From Bacteroides intestinalis (lineage in GTDB: Bacteria; Bacteroidota; Bacteroidia; Bacteroidales; Bacteroidaceae), in assembly GCF_003464595.1 (NCBI RefSeq), contig NZ_QRZF01000031.1, positions 255-37,658 on the forward strand: a stretch of 37,404 nucleotides of DNA, in the 5' to 3' direction. The notes under the pieces are model-generated. The model was not told the DNA's origin and made no database searches. It saw only the letters and a list, made by a program, of their open reading frames with translations. Below are positions 17,639-24,050 of the stretch, one piece after another. The stretch's first letter is position 1, and each line of letters begins with the position of its first letter. The translations under genes were made by a program, and so were the position numbers.

Positions 17639-17983
17639 TTAGATAATCAGGAAGGCTACCATGATGACTACCACGGCGATGATCCAGCCGAGCAGGTATT
17701 CCTTGGCATGGGGATTGTTCGTGGCAAGCGAATAGATGACAAAGACCAGAGCGATGCCGAGTACCGCCGCCAAAATGTATTTGGCTACGTCCAGAATGGT
17801 GTCCGCACCCTCTTTGGCTTTGTCTGTCACTTCGGATAGGCTGTTAATCTTCAGGCCGCTTTGTGCCTCCGCCACTTGTGCCGTTCCCAACAGCGTGAAG
17901 AATATGAGAAAGGTGAAGATAACCTTTCCATAGCGGTTAATGACTTGGTTCGCTTTTTCTCTTACATTTTCGATTGCTTTCAT
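17639..17983 (-). CDS. traE: TraE-like pilin-type protein
   Basis: A 114-residue protein with a long N-terminal region (VINRYGKVIFTFLIFFTLLGTAQVAEAQ) that looks like a signal peptide cleaved near AEA-Q, then a short mature part with two transmembrane helices, the layout of VirB2/TrbC-type pilins. It lies directly before traF (VirB3-like), which is the position of traE in Bacteroides tra operons. The symbol is assigned by position and architecture; a closely related paralogue is at 14498-14719. Confidence 0.7.
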   Translation of the reverse strand: MKAIENVREKANQVINRYGKVIFTFLIFFTLLGTAQVAEAQSGLKINSLSEVTDKAKEGADTILDVAKYILAAVLGIALVFVIYSLATNNPHAKEYLLGWIIAVVVIMVAFLII

Positions 17984-18001
17984 TTTGTTCCTATTTTTTA
18001 A

Positions 18002-18346
18002 TTAAACATGAATCGTTTTCAGTCTCTCCCATTGCACATCCTTATACTTGATGGATATGGGCTCTTCTTTCGGCTGTTCCGGCAGTGGTTTGCCTGAGTA
18101 GTAGTAGGCTCTTCCATGCAGGTACATATCGGCTATCTCGGCAGCCAATTCCTCTTCTTCCAGCTCAGGCTGAAATACCACGCAGATGACCGGACAGGCT
18201 CTCTCCTGCCCTTCCTTGCGCACCGCCTCCCTTATCGGCTTCTCTTTCTCCTTTCCGGAAGAAAGTGCTTTCTTCTTTTTCCGAAAGTAAAAGTGAAGCG
18301 TGACACAGGCGAGTATGGCAACCAGTATCAAATCCACTACGTTCAT
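18002..18346 (-). CDS. Single-pass membrane protein of the transfer operon
   Basis: A protein of 114 residues with one N-terminal membrane helix (VVDLILVAILACVTLHFYF), a strongly basic stop-transfer segment (RKKKKAL) and a charged cytoplasmic domain ending in SIKYKDVQWERLKTIHV. The start at 18346 is preferred because it overlaps the previous stop as ATGA; a start at 18370 would overlap that gene by 28 bases. The family is not recognised. Its place between two pilin-like genes suggests a structural or assembly role. Confidence 0.65.
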   Translation of the reverse strand: MNVVDLILVAILACVTLHFYFRKKKKALSSGKEKEKPIREAVRKEGQERACPVICVVFQPELEEEELAAEIADMYLHGRAYYYSGKPLPEQPKEEPISIKYKDVQWERLKTIHV

Positions 18347-18555
18347 AAGAGTTGCCAGATAATGAGCCAAGTGACCAATGCCGTGATATAGGTGATGATG
18401 GCCTCTTTGGTGCGCTCGTGGTTGCTTATCAGCTTTTTAAGTACCGCTAGTCCGGCACATAGAAAGCCTACCCCTATCAGCATGGCGCCTATTTCACGGT
18501 ATAAGGAGATCAGGCCGGATACATTTGTATCGGCTAACAATATGATAATAAGCAT
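18343..18555 (-). CDS. Small membrane protein, possibly pilin-like
   Basis: A 70-residue protein with two hydrophobic helices (about 22-40 and 53-69) around a charged NHERTK loop. The second helix follows the same pattern (TKEAIITYITALVTWLII) as the two TraE-like proteins (AK-x-YL-x-x-W), so it may be a more distant member. It is the second gene of the transfer operon, 18 bases after traO. Confidence 0.6.
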   Translation of the reverse strand: MLIIILLADTNVSGLISLYREIGAMLIGVGFLCAGLAVLKKLISNHERTKEAIITYITALVTWLIIWQLL

Positions 18556-18573
18556 GGTGATATGATTTGTCGG

Positions 18574-19152
18574 TTAGTAGAGCAGTATCTTTATTCCTAC
18601 GTTCCAGACAGTGTTCCACTTGTCAATGGATAGGGGATTCCAATGTTGTTGTATGCGGGCAAGCAATGCCGTTCGGGGCAGGATGAATACTTCCAGTTCC
18701 GTTTCCAGTTTCGGGCCGATGATGAAGTTGTATTCCTTATCGGGGTGGCGGACGTATTCTGTACCGATGAATCCTCCCAGGCCGATGCCCCAGTAAACGG
18801 ATTTCAGGTTGCAGGCCAGGGTTCTGTAATAACCGCCGTCCACAAAAAAGTCCTTACCCTTGTCATGTATCGTTTCGGGAATCGTTTCTTCCGGGTTCAA
18901 GGTAGAGACTTGCGGTAGGTTGGCTGTATATTCGTAAGGTTTCTCAAAATAGCTAAACCCGGCTTTCCAATAGCTTGTCCGGTTGATGTATCTGGAAAAG
19001 GACAGGTTGTAATAGTTGCCTGCATTGCCGAACAGGTTAGTGCCGTAGTTCAATTCAAGTGCCGGGATGTTCTCATAATGGCGTTGCGCAAAAGCGCTTA
19101 CGGTGCATAACAGCAGGCTAAGGCTGATAGCAGTCAGTCTGATGTGTTCCAT
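18574..19152 (-). CDS. traO: TraO-like outer-membrane protein
   Basis: A 192-residue exported protein with a signal peptide (TAISLSLLLCTVSAFAQ) and a mature part of amphipathic beta strands ending in a C-terminal aromatic-rich strand (VWNVGIKILLY). The pattern NYYNLSFSRYINR, FFVDGGYYRTL, GIGLGGFIGTE and LETELEVFILPRTALLARI is that of the Bacteroides TraO family, small barrel-like outer-membrane proteins. It is the first gene of the transfer operon here, although in CTnDOT traO is near the end. The promoter is at 19276-19306. Confidence 0.8.
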   Translation of the reverse strand: MEHIRLTAISLSLLLCTVSAFAQRHYENIPALELNYGTNLFGNAGNYYNLSFSRYINRTSYWKAGFSYFEKPYEYTANLPQVSTLNPEETIPETIHDKGKDFFVDGGYYRTLACNLKSVYWGIGLGGFIGTEYVRHPDKEYNFIIGPKLETELEVFILPRTALLARIQQHWNPLSIDKWNTVWNVGIKILLY

Positions 19153-19275
19153 GGGAATTACTCTTTAGGTTATTAATGTTATATATTTTTCTATTTGTCT
19201 CATACGGTGTTTCCAATTTACGCGGATTCCTGTCGGCAGAACCGAATCAAGGTGCTTATCGCGTTGTTTTCGCTC

Positions 19276-19306
19276 CAAACATATAGATTATATACGGGAG
19301 GACAAA
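19276..19306 (-). promoter_or_regulatory. Promoter of the transfer operon
   Basis: On the minus strand this is TTTG (19306-19303), exactly 19 bases, then TATGTTTG (19283-19276), a full match to the Bacteroidetes -33/-7 consensus TTTG-N19-TAnnTTTG. It leaves an untranslated leader of about 115 bases before traO at 19152. It is the only full-consensus promoter I see ahead of the tra genes. Confidence 0.85.
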
Positions 19307-19421
19307 TTTTATGAAGGGCTTTTAAAGGGCCTTTCGTGTTTATTTAATGTGCATTAAAAAATACATGTGCCGTAAACCGGCAGGTGTGGAATAATTCTAC
19401 AGAAAAAAGCCGAATAGGATT

Positions 19422-19440
19422 AGTTGTGTAAAACTGTCCT
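19422..19440 (+). repeat. Isolated degenerate iteron near the tra promoter
   Basis: AGTTGTGTAAAACTGTCCT matches the origin iteron AGTTGTGTAAAAGTGTCCC in 17 of 19 bases. It lies 22 bases after the end of the Crp/Fnr-like gene and about 115 bases upstream of the tra promoter, some 2.1 kb from the iteron array. Confidence 0.7.
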
Positions 19441-19461
19441 GCCCGGCTTATAGGGTTTGGT

Positions 19462-20055
19462 TTATATGCGCTTTCGGATGTTGCTCAATGCTTGTGGCGT
19501 GATGCCGATATAACTTGCTATGTCTTTTAAGGGTATTGAACGTAACAGCCATTTTTCATTGGCCAAAAGCGCTTTGTAACGCGCTTCGGCATCCAGTGTG
19601 TAAAACTCCTCTTCCCTTATTATTTTGCGGTTGATGGATCTTACCAAATGTATTCTGGCCAGCTTGTTGAAATTGATGGATAACTCATATAGCTGATGAA
19701 GATCTTTTTTGGGCAATCTCCAGATCTTGCATGGCTCCAATGCCTTGATATTGTAGTGGGCATGGTGTTCTTCATGTGAAAGGAAAAAATTGATGAACTC
19801 TTTGGCTTGGATAAACCGTGCTGAAATCTCTCTATTCTCTTTGTCCGGAAACCATAACCGGACGATGCCGGATTCCAGATAATAGAGGTAGCATACTTCC
19901 TCGCCCCTGGTGACGAGGTGTTCTCCCTTTTTGATATGGATAAGCTCGAAATGAGCATCAAGATACGCCTTTTCTTCGTCTGTCATCCGCACGTGAAGAT
20001 GGGCGCCCATTACCATGAGCGTCTCATCTATCAGGGTGGCAATTGTTTGAACCAT
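19462..20055 (-). CDS. Crp/Fnr-family transcription regulator
   Basis: A 197-residue regulator with an N-terminal cyclic-nucleotide-binding-like beta barrel (about 20-130: IHIKKGEHLVTRGEEVCYLY, YYLESGIVRLWFPD) and a C-terminal winged helix (PLKDIASYIGITPQALSNIRKRI). It has no cysteine cluster for an iron-sulfur site. The start at 20055 is chosen because the extra upstream codons to 20151 run through the hairpin-rich leader. The gene lies between repA and the tra promoter on the same strand, so control of transfer or copy number is plausible. Confidence 0.85.
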   Translation of the reverse strand: MVQTIATLIDETLMVMGAHLHVRMTDEEKAYLDAHFELIHIKKGEHLVTRGEEVCYLYYLESGIVRLWFPDKENREISARFIQAKEFINFFLSHEEHHAHYNIKALEPCKIWRLPKKDLHQLYELSINFNKLARIHLVRSINRKIIREEEFYTLDAEARYKALLANEKWLLRSIPLKDIASYIGITPQALSNIRKRI

Positions 20056-20079
20056 TGAATTTGTTTTATGTTTATATAA

Positions 20080-20178
20080 GGGTACGGAAACGTACCCTCT
20101 AACATGGACGTGGCGTTCCAACAACAAAGGCACGCCCCGTACCAGTTTCATACTGGTACAGGCATGCGCCTGTTGTTG
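20080..20178 (-). promoter_or_regulatory. Structured leader of the Crp/Fnr-like gene
   Basis: Two strong hairpins lie in the presumed 5' leader. The proximal one, GGGTACG-GAAA-CGTACCC at 20080-20097, is a perfect 7-bp stem 25 bases from the start codon. The distal one spans 20119-20178: outer arms CAACAACA and TGTTGTTG, a broken GC-rich middle, and an inner perfect 8-bp stem GTACCAGT/ACTGGTAC with a 5-base loop. Neither is followed by a T-run in the direction of transcription, so they are not simple terminators. A ligand- or protein-responsive leader, or an antisense-controlled element, is possible. Confidence 0.6.
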
Positions 20179-20265
20179 TTAATTCCTTAACGATAGATGC
20201 CACTCTTTTGTTAGACAGACGGACGTATGTAAAAAGCGGGCTGCCAATTTTCTGACAATCCGCTG

Positions 20266-20296
20266 CAAAGATACTATTTTATGGTTTTTGTTCCAA
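20266..20296 (-). promoter_or_regulatory. Promoter of the Crp/Fnr-like gene
   Basis: On the minus strand TTGG (20296-20293), 19 bases, then TATCTTTG (20273-20266): the -7 is a full match and the -33 is one base off. The -33 sits next to the repA stop. It would give an untranslated leader of about 200 bases that contains the hairpins at 20080-20178. Confidence 0.7.
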
Positions 20297-20299
20297 CTT

Positions 20300-21430
20300 T
20301 TAGGGATTTAAGTTGACGGCAAGGTCTTCTGGACGAATGCCTACTACCTTTATATAGATATCCCGGTAGATGTTCTCCTTAATCTCCTTGTCCTCTTCAG
20401 AATAAAGCCATGCGGTAAATTCATGATAATATTCGCCGGTTCCCAATTTAAAGAAATCCTTATATTGATAATGTCTGCTCACGGGAATGCCTTTCTTGTT
20501 TAACAAGAAGCATGATTTAAGCGCATCGTGATATTGCGAGGTCAGTATCGCCTTTATCTTTTCGTCGAAATATTCCAATGTTTCCTGGTCAAAGAAAAAC
20601 TGTACGGTGTAGGGCCACTTCTCCCCTTTTCCTTTGATGTACTGGTATTGGAATTTGGTTCTCTCCAGCTTTTTGTTGATACCGTTTAAGATGCTGGTCA
20701 CCTTCTTCTTCCGGTCATGGTTGTCCTTTACCGTTACATCAAATTCCTTGGCAAGTTGGTCAACCGTAACGGTGAAATAAGGTGCTTGTCCTTGGTCAAT
20801 CTTATACTTGATCAGGTAAATCATTTTCGCCAGGTTCAGATAAAACTTGCGGTAGCCTTTGCGGTTGGGCAGGTTACGGTAGTCTTTCAGTTCCAGCAGA
20901 TTGTATTCGGTAAGCAAAGTATTCATCAGATCTTTGCTCAGATGCACGTTGTAATTCCGCTTGGTGCGCTTTTTCGTGCCGAAGTTATCCTTTATCTCAA
21001 AGCGGTCCAGTATTTGAATGAACTTATATTGCGTCTTGCCGTTCATGGCGTATGCTACACTGAGGTTGGATGTCCCTAAACGGTATAACGCCGCTTCAAA
21101 GGTGTTCTCTATCGGATGCTCTATCTTTTGGCCGTTCTGTTCGGTGATATATACCGGACGTTGGTTGCTGAACAGGAAATCAAGCTGCTTCTCGGTCAGT
21201 TTTCGTTGCAACTTGGTTCGTTCATACCCCATGACCTCACAAAAATCGTTGATGGAGAACCAGCAGTCGCCGAACAGATCTTTCATTTGTGAAGATGCCA
21301 CGTAAATGATAATGTCAGACATGACAGTGCCGCCTGCATCAAATAGAACTTCCAATACTTTCGTGTTGGAAGACTCGCTGAGAGTCCTGGGGACTCTGCT
21401 CAACTCTTTTTGTGTATTACTTTCCTTCAT
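20300..21430 (-). CDS. repA: Replication initiator RepA (Rep_3-like)
   Basis: A 376-residue initiator protein of the Rep_3-like type with two winged-helix domains. The first is around residues 55-150 (YVASSQMKDLFGDCWFSINDFCEVMG) and the second around residues 195-300 (FYLNLAKMIYLIKYKIDQGQ, DQLAKEFDVTVKDNHDRKKK, WPYTVQFFFD). Such proteins bind iterons, open the origin and control copy number. Nine iterons lie directly upstream (21545-22027). A -7 box TATCTTTG lies at 21464-21457, about 27 bases before the start. The N-terminal 20 residues are polar and may be flexible. Confidence 0.9.
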   Translation of the reverse strand: MKESNTQKELSRVPRTLSESSNTKVLEVLFDAGGTVMSDIIIYVASSQMKDLFGDCWFSINDFCEVMGYERTKLQRKLTEKQLDFLFSNQRPVYITEQNGQKIEHPIENTFEAALYRLGTSNLSVAYAMNGKTQYKFIQILDRFEIKDNFGTKKRTKRNYNVHLSKDLMNTLLTEYNLLELKDYRNLPNRKGYRKFYLNLAKMIYLIKYKIDQGQAPYFTVTVDQLAKEFDVTVKDNHDRKKKVTSILNGINKKLERTKFQYQYIKGKGEKWPYTVQFFFDQETLEYFDEKIKAILTSQYHDALKSCFLLNKKGIPVSRHYQYKDFFKLGTGEYYHEFTAWLYSEEDKEIKENIYRDIYIKVVGIRPEDLAVNLNP

Positions 21431-21456
21431 AGGCGGACACTTGTTGTTTACTGATG

Positions 21457-21464
21457 CAAAGATA
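21457..21464 (-). promoter_or_regulatory. repA promoter, -7 element
   Basis: On the minus strand TATCTTTG, a full match to the Bacteroidetes -7 consensus, 27 bases before the repA ATG. No good TTTG is seen at the usual -33 distance. The first iteron begins about 80 bases further upstream. Confidence 0.6.
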
Positions 21465-21544
21465 CGTTTTTTTACGGAGATAGTGAATCTAACTCCCTAT
21501 AAATGAAGATTCCAAAGCATTTTTTTCGTGCTGTTTCTTGATTT

Positions 21545-22027
21545 AGTTGTGTAAAAGTGTCCCGACTACGGCTGTTTCCGATCCCCCAGTTGTGTAAAAG
21601 TGTCCCGAATGGCCGGTTTAGTTGTGCAGAAGTGTCCCGGATTCCTGATTTAGTTGTGTAAAAGTGTCCCGAATGCAGATTCTAGTTGTGTAAAAGTATC
21701 CCGACTTTCCTGTTCAGTTGTGCAGAAGTGTCCCGAATAGTCGGTTAGTTGTGCAGAAGTGTCCCGGTTACGAGAAGATGCCAGTAAGTGCTAACTTGCA
21801 ATAATATAGTTGATTATACGGAAAACCTCCCTTATTAGTTGTGTAAAAGTGTCCCACAAATACTTAAATCCCTAAAAACCTAAATAAAACGAAGAAATGA
21901 TTTTGTTACCGTATTCTTACTTTCGGAAAAAATTTTGAGGTGGAAACAAGTAGAGGTTTGAATTCTTTAACATATTGTCCAGGATAATAGGCAAAGGGAT
22001 TTTTCCGCAGTTGTGTAAAAGTGTCCC
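21545..22027 (+). other. oriV: Origin of replication with nine iterons
   Basis: Nine copies of a 19-bp iteron with consensus AGTTGTGYARAAGTGTCCC start at 21545, 21588, 21620, 21652, 21684, 21716, 21747, 21837 and 22009, all in the same orientation. Copies 2 to 7 are spaced 31-32 bases, three helical turns, so RepA would bind on one face. One copy (21684) has GTAT for GTGT. An AT-rich stretch at 21855-21980 lies between copies 8 and 9 and may be the melting region. No gene is visible from 21431 to 22122. Confidence 0.92.
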
Positions 22028-22122
22028 GGTTCAATGCCGGCCTTCACTAAAACGGTGTGCAAAAATAACGCCTGCCCGACGGATGCAGTCGAACAGGCGT
22101 ATATATTTTTCCGAAAGTAGAA

Positions 22123-22605
22123 TCAGATGCTCATATACTTCTTCAGTATCGCTTGAATCTCCTTGTTATGGCTGGTCAATATGTCTTCAAGAATGTTGTT
22201 TGCGATGTTGTGCATTCCTAATCCAGTGGCCATAGCAATCTGCTTCAGCTTTCTGTGGGTTTCGCTGGATATCCGGATTACTTCGGTGTTCTTTAATTTT
22301 CGCTCTTCCAGATATTCCGAGAATTTTTTTCCGCAGACTTTGCTTTCTTCTGTTTTTGGAGAAGACTGCACGGAAGGTTTGGATTCCGGCTTTTCCATTT
22401 GTTCCGGCTGAGGTTCTTGGACGGTTTCTTTGACTGGAGCCGATTCTTTCACCTCTTCATGGATGGGGTGCTCAATCGCAGGTTGGGGGATAGTGCTTTC
22501 CGCAACACTTCCGATCTGCTGGATTTCCTGCTCTTTCTTACTGGCGCTTTGCAGCAAGAGTTTTCTCATGGCGGCTGATGATGTCCTTTCTTTGTTGGTT
22601 GCCAT
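22123..22605 (-). CDS. DUF3408 protein, ParA partner (TraB-like)
   Basis: A 160-residue protein with a disordered N-terminal half rich in P, E and K (residues 25-95) and a C-terminal DUF3408-like domain (VCGKKFSEYLEERKLKN, then RISSETHRKLKQIAMATGLG) that resembles a ribbon-helix-helix DNA-binding fold. It is encoded 4 bases after ParA, in the order of traA-traB of Bacteroides conjugative elements. It is probably the ParB-like or centromere-binding partner. A Shine-Dalgarno-like AGGAG lies about 9 bases before the start. Confidence 0.75.
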   Translation of the reverse strand: MATNKERTSSAAMRKLLLQSASKKEQEIQQIGSVAESTIPQPAIEHPIHEEVKESAPVKETVQEPQPEQMEKPESKPSVQSSPKTEESKVCGKKFSEYLEERKLKNTEVIRISSETHRKLKQIAMATGLGMHNIANNILEDILTSHNKEIQAILKKYMSI

Positions 22606-22609
22606 AGCT

Positions 22610-23308
22610 TTATTCTCCTATATGGTTACAGATTAATTCCAATACCTCTTCACAGAAAGCATCACAGGGATGATGGTACGCTTTACTCAGCGTACTTAAA
22701 TTGCGTTGATAGTCAACCCTTGAATCCTTGATGTAGTTTTGCATCAACTCGAAAGGCAAGGTTTTTTTATTTTTCAAAATTTCTTTGAACTCCAGCACAT
22801 TCGGAAGAACACGGTTCATAACACCACGCACGGTAGTCTTTTTACCAATCTTTCGACGGCTTTCGATAATCCCTTCATAGATGTTATAGTAAAAGGTCAA
22901 TGTAGGTCTTAAATCGGTCTGGTTCGGTTCGAAGGGAATGATGATCACGTCAACGAAGTGCAGCGTTTCAACTACACCGTTTTGTTTCAGGTTACCCGGA
23001 AAATCGACAAGTATAATGTCGTAATTGTCCTGAAGGAAATCCAGTTGGTTGATGAACTCTGAGGAAGAGATATTGATAACCTCATATTCTTCTTCCTTTT
23101 TCATGATTCCGTCCTCGGCTTCGTCCTCACGTAATTTTCCGATAGTGTTCTGCATGTCGTCGATATCCACCACGGCAATGGATAAGCCCCCCTCTTCGTT
23201 TGACTGCGAATGAATATAACCTGCAAACAAAGCTGTCAGCGTAGACTTCCCTACCCCGCCCTTGGGATTCTCAAAAGCTACGACTACTCCTGGTAATATT
23301 TGTCCCAT
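22610..23308 (-). CDS. ParA-family partition ATPase (TraA-like)
   Basis: A 232-residue ParA/MinD-type ATPase with the deviant Walker A NPKGGVGKST at residues 15-24, and the segments AVVDIDDMQ and DIILVDFPGN, then FVDVIIIPFEPNQTDLRP. The start at 23308 is preferred, since upstream codons to 23365 overlap the promoter. It is followed by the DUF3408 gene. ParA proteins move plasmids to daughter cells; in Bacteroides elements TraA is the matching name. No HTH domain is present, so autoregulation would need the partner protein. Confidence 0.88.
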   Translation of the reverse strand: MGQILPGVVVAFENPKGGVGKSTLTALFAGYIHSQSNEEGGLSIAVVDIDDMQNTIGKLREDEAEDGIMKKEEEYEVINISSSEFINQLDFLQDNYDIILVDFPGNLKQNGVVETLHFVDVIIIPFEPNQTDLRPTLTFYYNIYEGIIESRRKIGKKTTVRGVMNRVLPNVLEFKEILKNKKTLPFELMQNYIKDSRVDYQRNLSTLSKAYHHPCDAFCEEVLELICNHIGE

Positions 23309-23320
23309 AATGTACGTTTT

Positions 23321-23486
23321 TAAGTATGTGCGCAAATATATAAATAATAAATTAAATAATTGCATACTTTTATAATTAATTTATTATACACTTTTTTACT
23401 TAATTGTATAAGTAATTACATATATAAATATAAATATAAATATGTACATACTTAATCTTATAATTAAGTATGTATGTTCATACTTT
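23321..23486. promoter_or_regulatory. Operator or parS-like cluster upstream of ParA
   Basis: The AT-rich gap holds a perfect 12-bp inverted repeat with a 6-base spacer, TACATACTTAAT-CTTATA-ATTAAGTATGTA (23445-23474). The core CATACTT(A/T) recurs at 23321 (reverse), 23363, 23447, 23465 (reverse) and 23479. A (TATAAA)x3 tract lies at 23423-23440. It is probably the binding region of the DUF3408 protein, acting as operator, centromere or both. Confidence 0.6.
23333..23340 (-). promoter_or_regulatory. parA promoter, -7 element
   Basis: On the minus strand TATATTTG, a full match to the -7 consensus, 25 bases before the ParA start. A copy of the CATACTTA operator-like motif lies between it and the start codon (23321-23328). 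Confidence 0.55.
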
Positions 23487-23540
23487 GTAATAATATAATT
23501 AGTAATTATGTATTTTGTAACTAATGGCTTTCCGTTCGCC

Positions 23541-23570
23541 TGTTACAATGTGCGTAGTTACTTTGTAACA
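23541..23570. repeat. Inverted repeat between parA and mob operons
   Basis: TGTTACAA (23541-23548) and TTGTAACA (23563-23570) form a perfect 8-bp inverted repeat with a 14-base spacer. It lies in the gene-free divergent region, about 75 bases upstream of the mob promoter. It could be part of oriT or an operator. Confidence 0.5.
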
Positions 23571-23643
23571 AAGTGAGCGGTTAATCTGGATTAAGAAATC
23601 AAGACTTTTGTCTGGTTTTGTTTCACAGCTGAGTATTATTGTA

Positions 23644-23651
23644 TATCTTTG
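23644..23651 (+). promoter_or_regulatory. mob operon promoter, -7 element
   Basis: TATCTTTG, a full match to the Bacteroidetes -7 consensus, with TTTC 19 bases upstream and TTTG 23 bases upstream. The transcript would start about 85 bases before the MobC-like gene and run through the oriT hairpin candidate. Confidence 0.6.
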
Positions 23652-23656
23652 CTAAT

Positions 23657-23704
23657 GCAAGGTATGTTTTTGTGGGTACAAAAAACCTTGCGACAGCCGA
23701 GCTG
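23657..23704 (+). other. oriT: Candidate oriT region
   Basis: A long hairpin GCAAGG...CCTTGC (23657-23691) has an inner 7-bp stem TTTTTGT/ACAAAAA with loop GGGT and a small internal loop. A short repeat CAGC-CGA-GCTG follows at 23694-23704. It lies immediately upstream of the relaxase-accessory and relaxase genes, where MOBP-type oriTs normally are. The nick base is not determined. Confidence 0.5.
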
Positions 23705-23741
23705 CCGACCAATGTTCGTTACACTCACATACTCTGTATAT

Positions 23742-24050
23742 ATGAAAGAGAATCGAGATATAAGTATAAAGATCCGCTTGACGGAAGCCGAGAAAGAACA
23801 GCTTCTTCAACGTTCAAAGGAAGAGGGAAAATCCCTTTCTTCCTTTATCAGAGAGTCTGCCTTGAAAGGCAGAAGCATATCGAAAACCGATGTGCAAATG
23901 ATATATGAACTTCGTAAAATAGGAGCCAATATCAACCAGCTTGCCAAACATATCAATACGCTTCCGTCCGATGAAAATATATTGTATTCATTGGATCGGA
24001 TTAACCAATACCTTTCGGATGTAGAAACCATTAACCGGAAATTGTTATGA
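23742..24050 (+). CDS. MobC-like relaxosome accessory protein
   Basis: A 102-residue protein with an N-terminal ribbon-helix-helix-like segment (DISIKIRLTEAEKEQLLQRS) and a C-terminal part like Pfam MobC (DVQMIYELRKIGANINQLAKHIN). Such proteins bind oriT and help the relaxase open the strand. The start at 23742 is preferred to longer alternatives that run through the oriT hairpin. Its stop overlaps the relaxase start as ATGA. Confidence 0.85.
   Translation: MKENRDISIKIRLTEAEKEQLLQRSKEEGKSLSSFIRESALKGRSISKTDVQMIYELRKIGANINQLAKHINTLPSDENILYSLDRINQYLSDVETINRKLL

Noticed and set aside
20119..20178. The large hairpin as a terminator of repA
   Set aside because: Reading in the direction of repA, the hairpin is followed by GGAACGCC and no T-run, and a good promoter lies between it and repA.
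21545..21765. Regular repeats spaced 31-32 bases that look like a CRISPR array
   Set aside because: The repeats are 19 bp with gaps of only 12-13 bases, they vary at the same two positions, there are no cas genes, and repA lies next to them. They are iterons.
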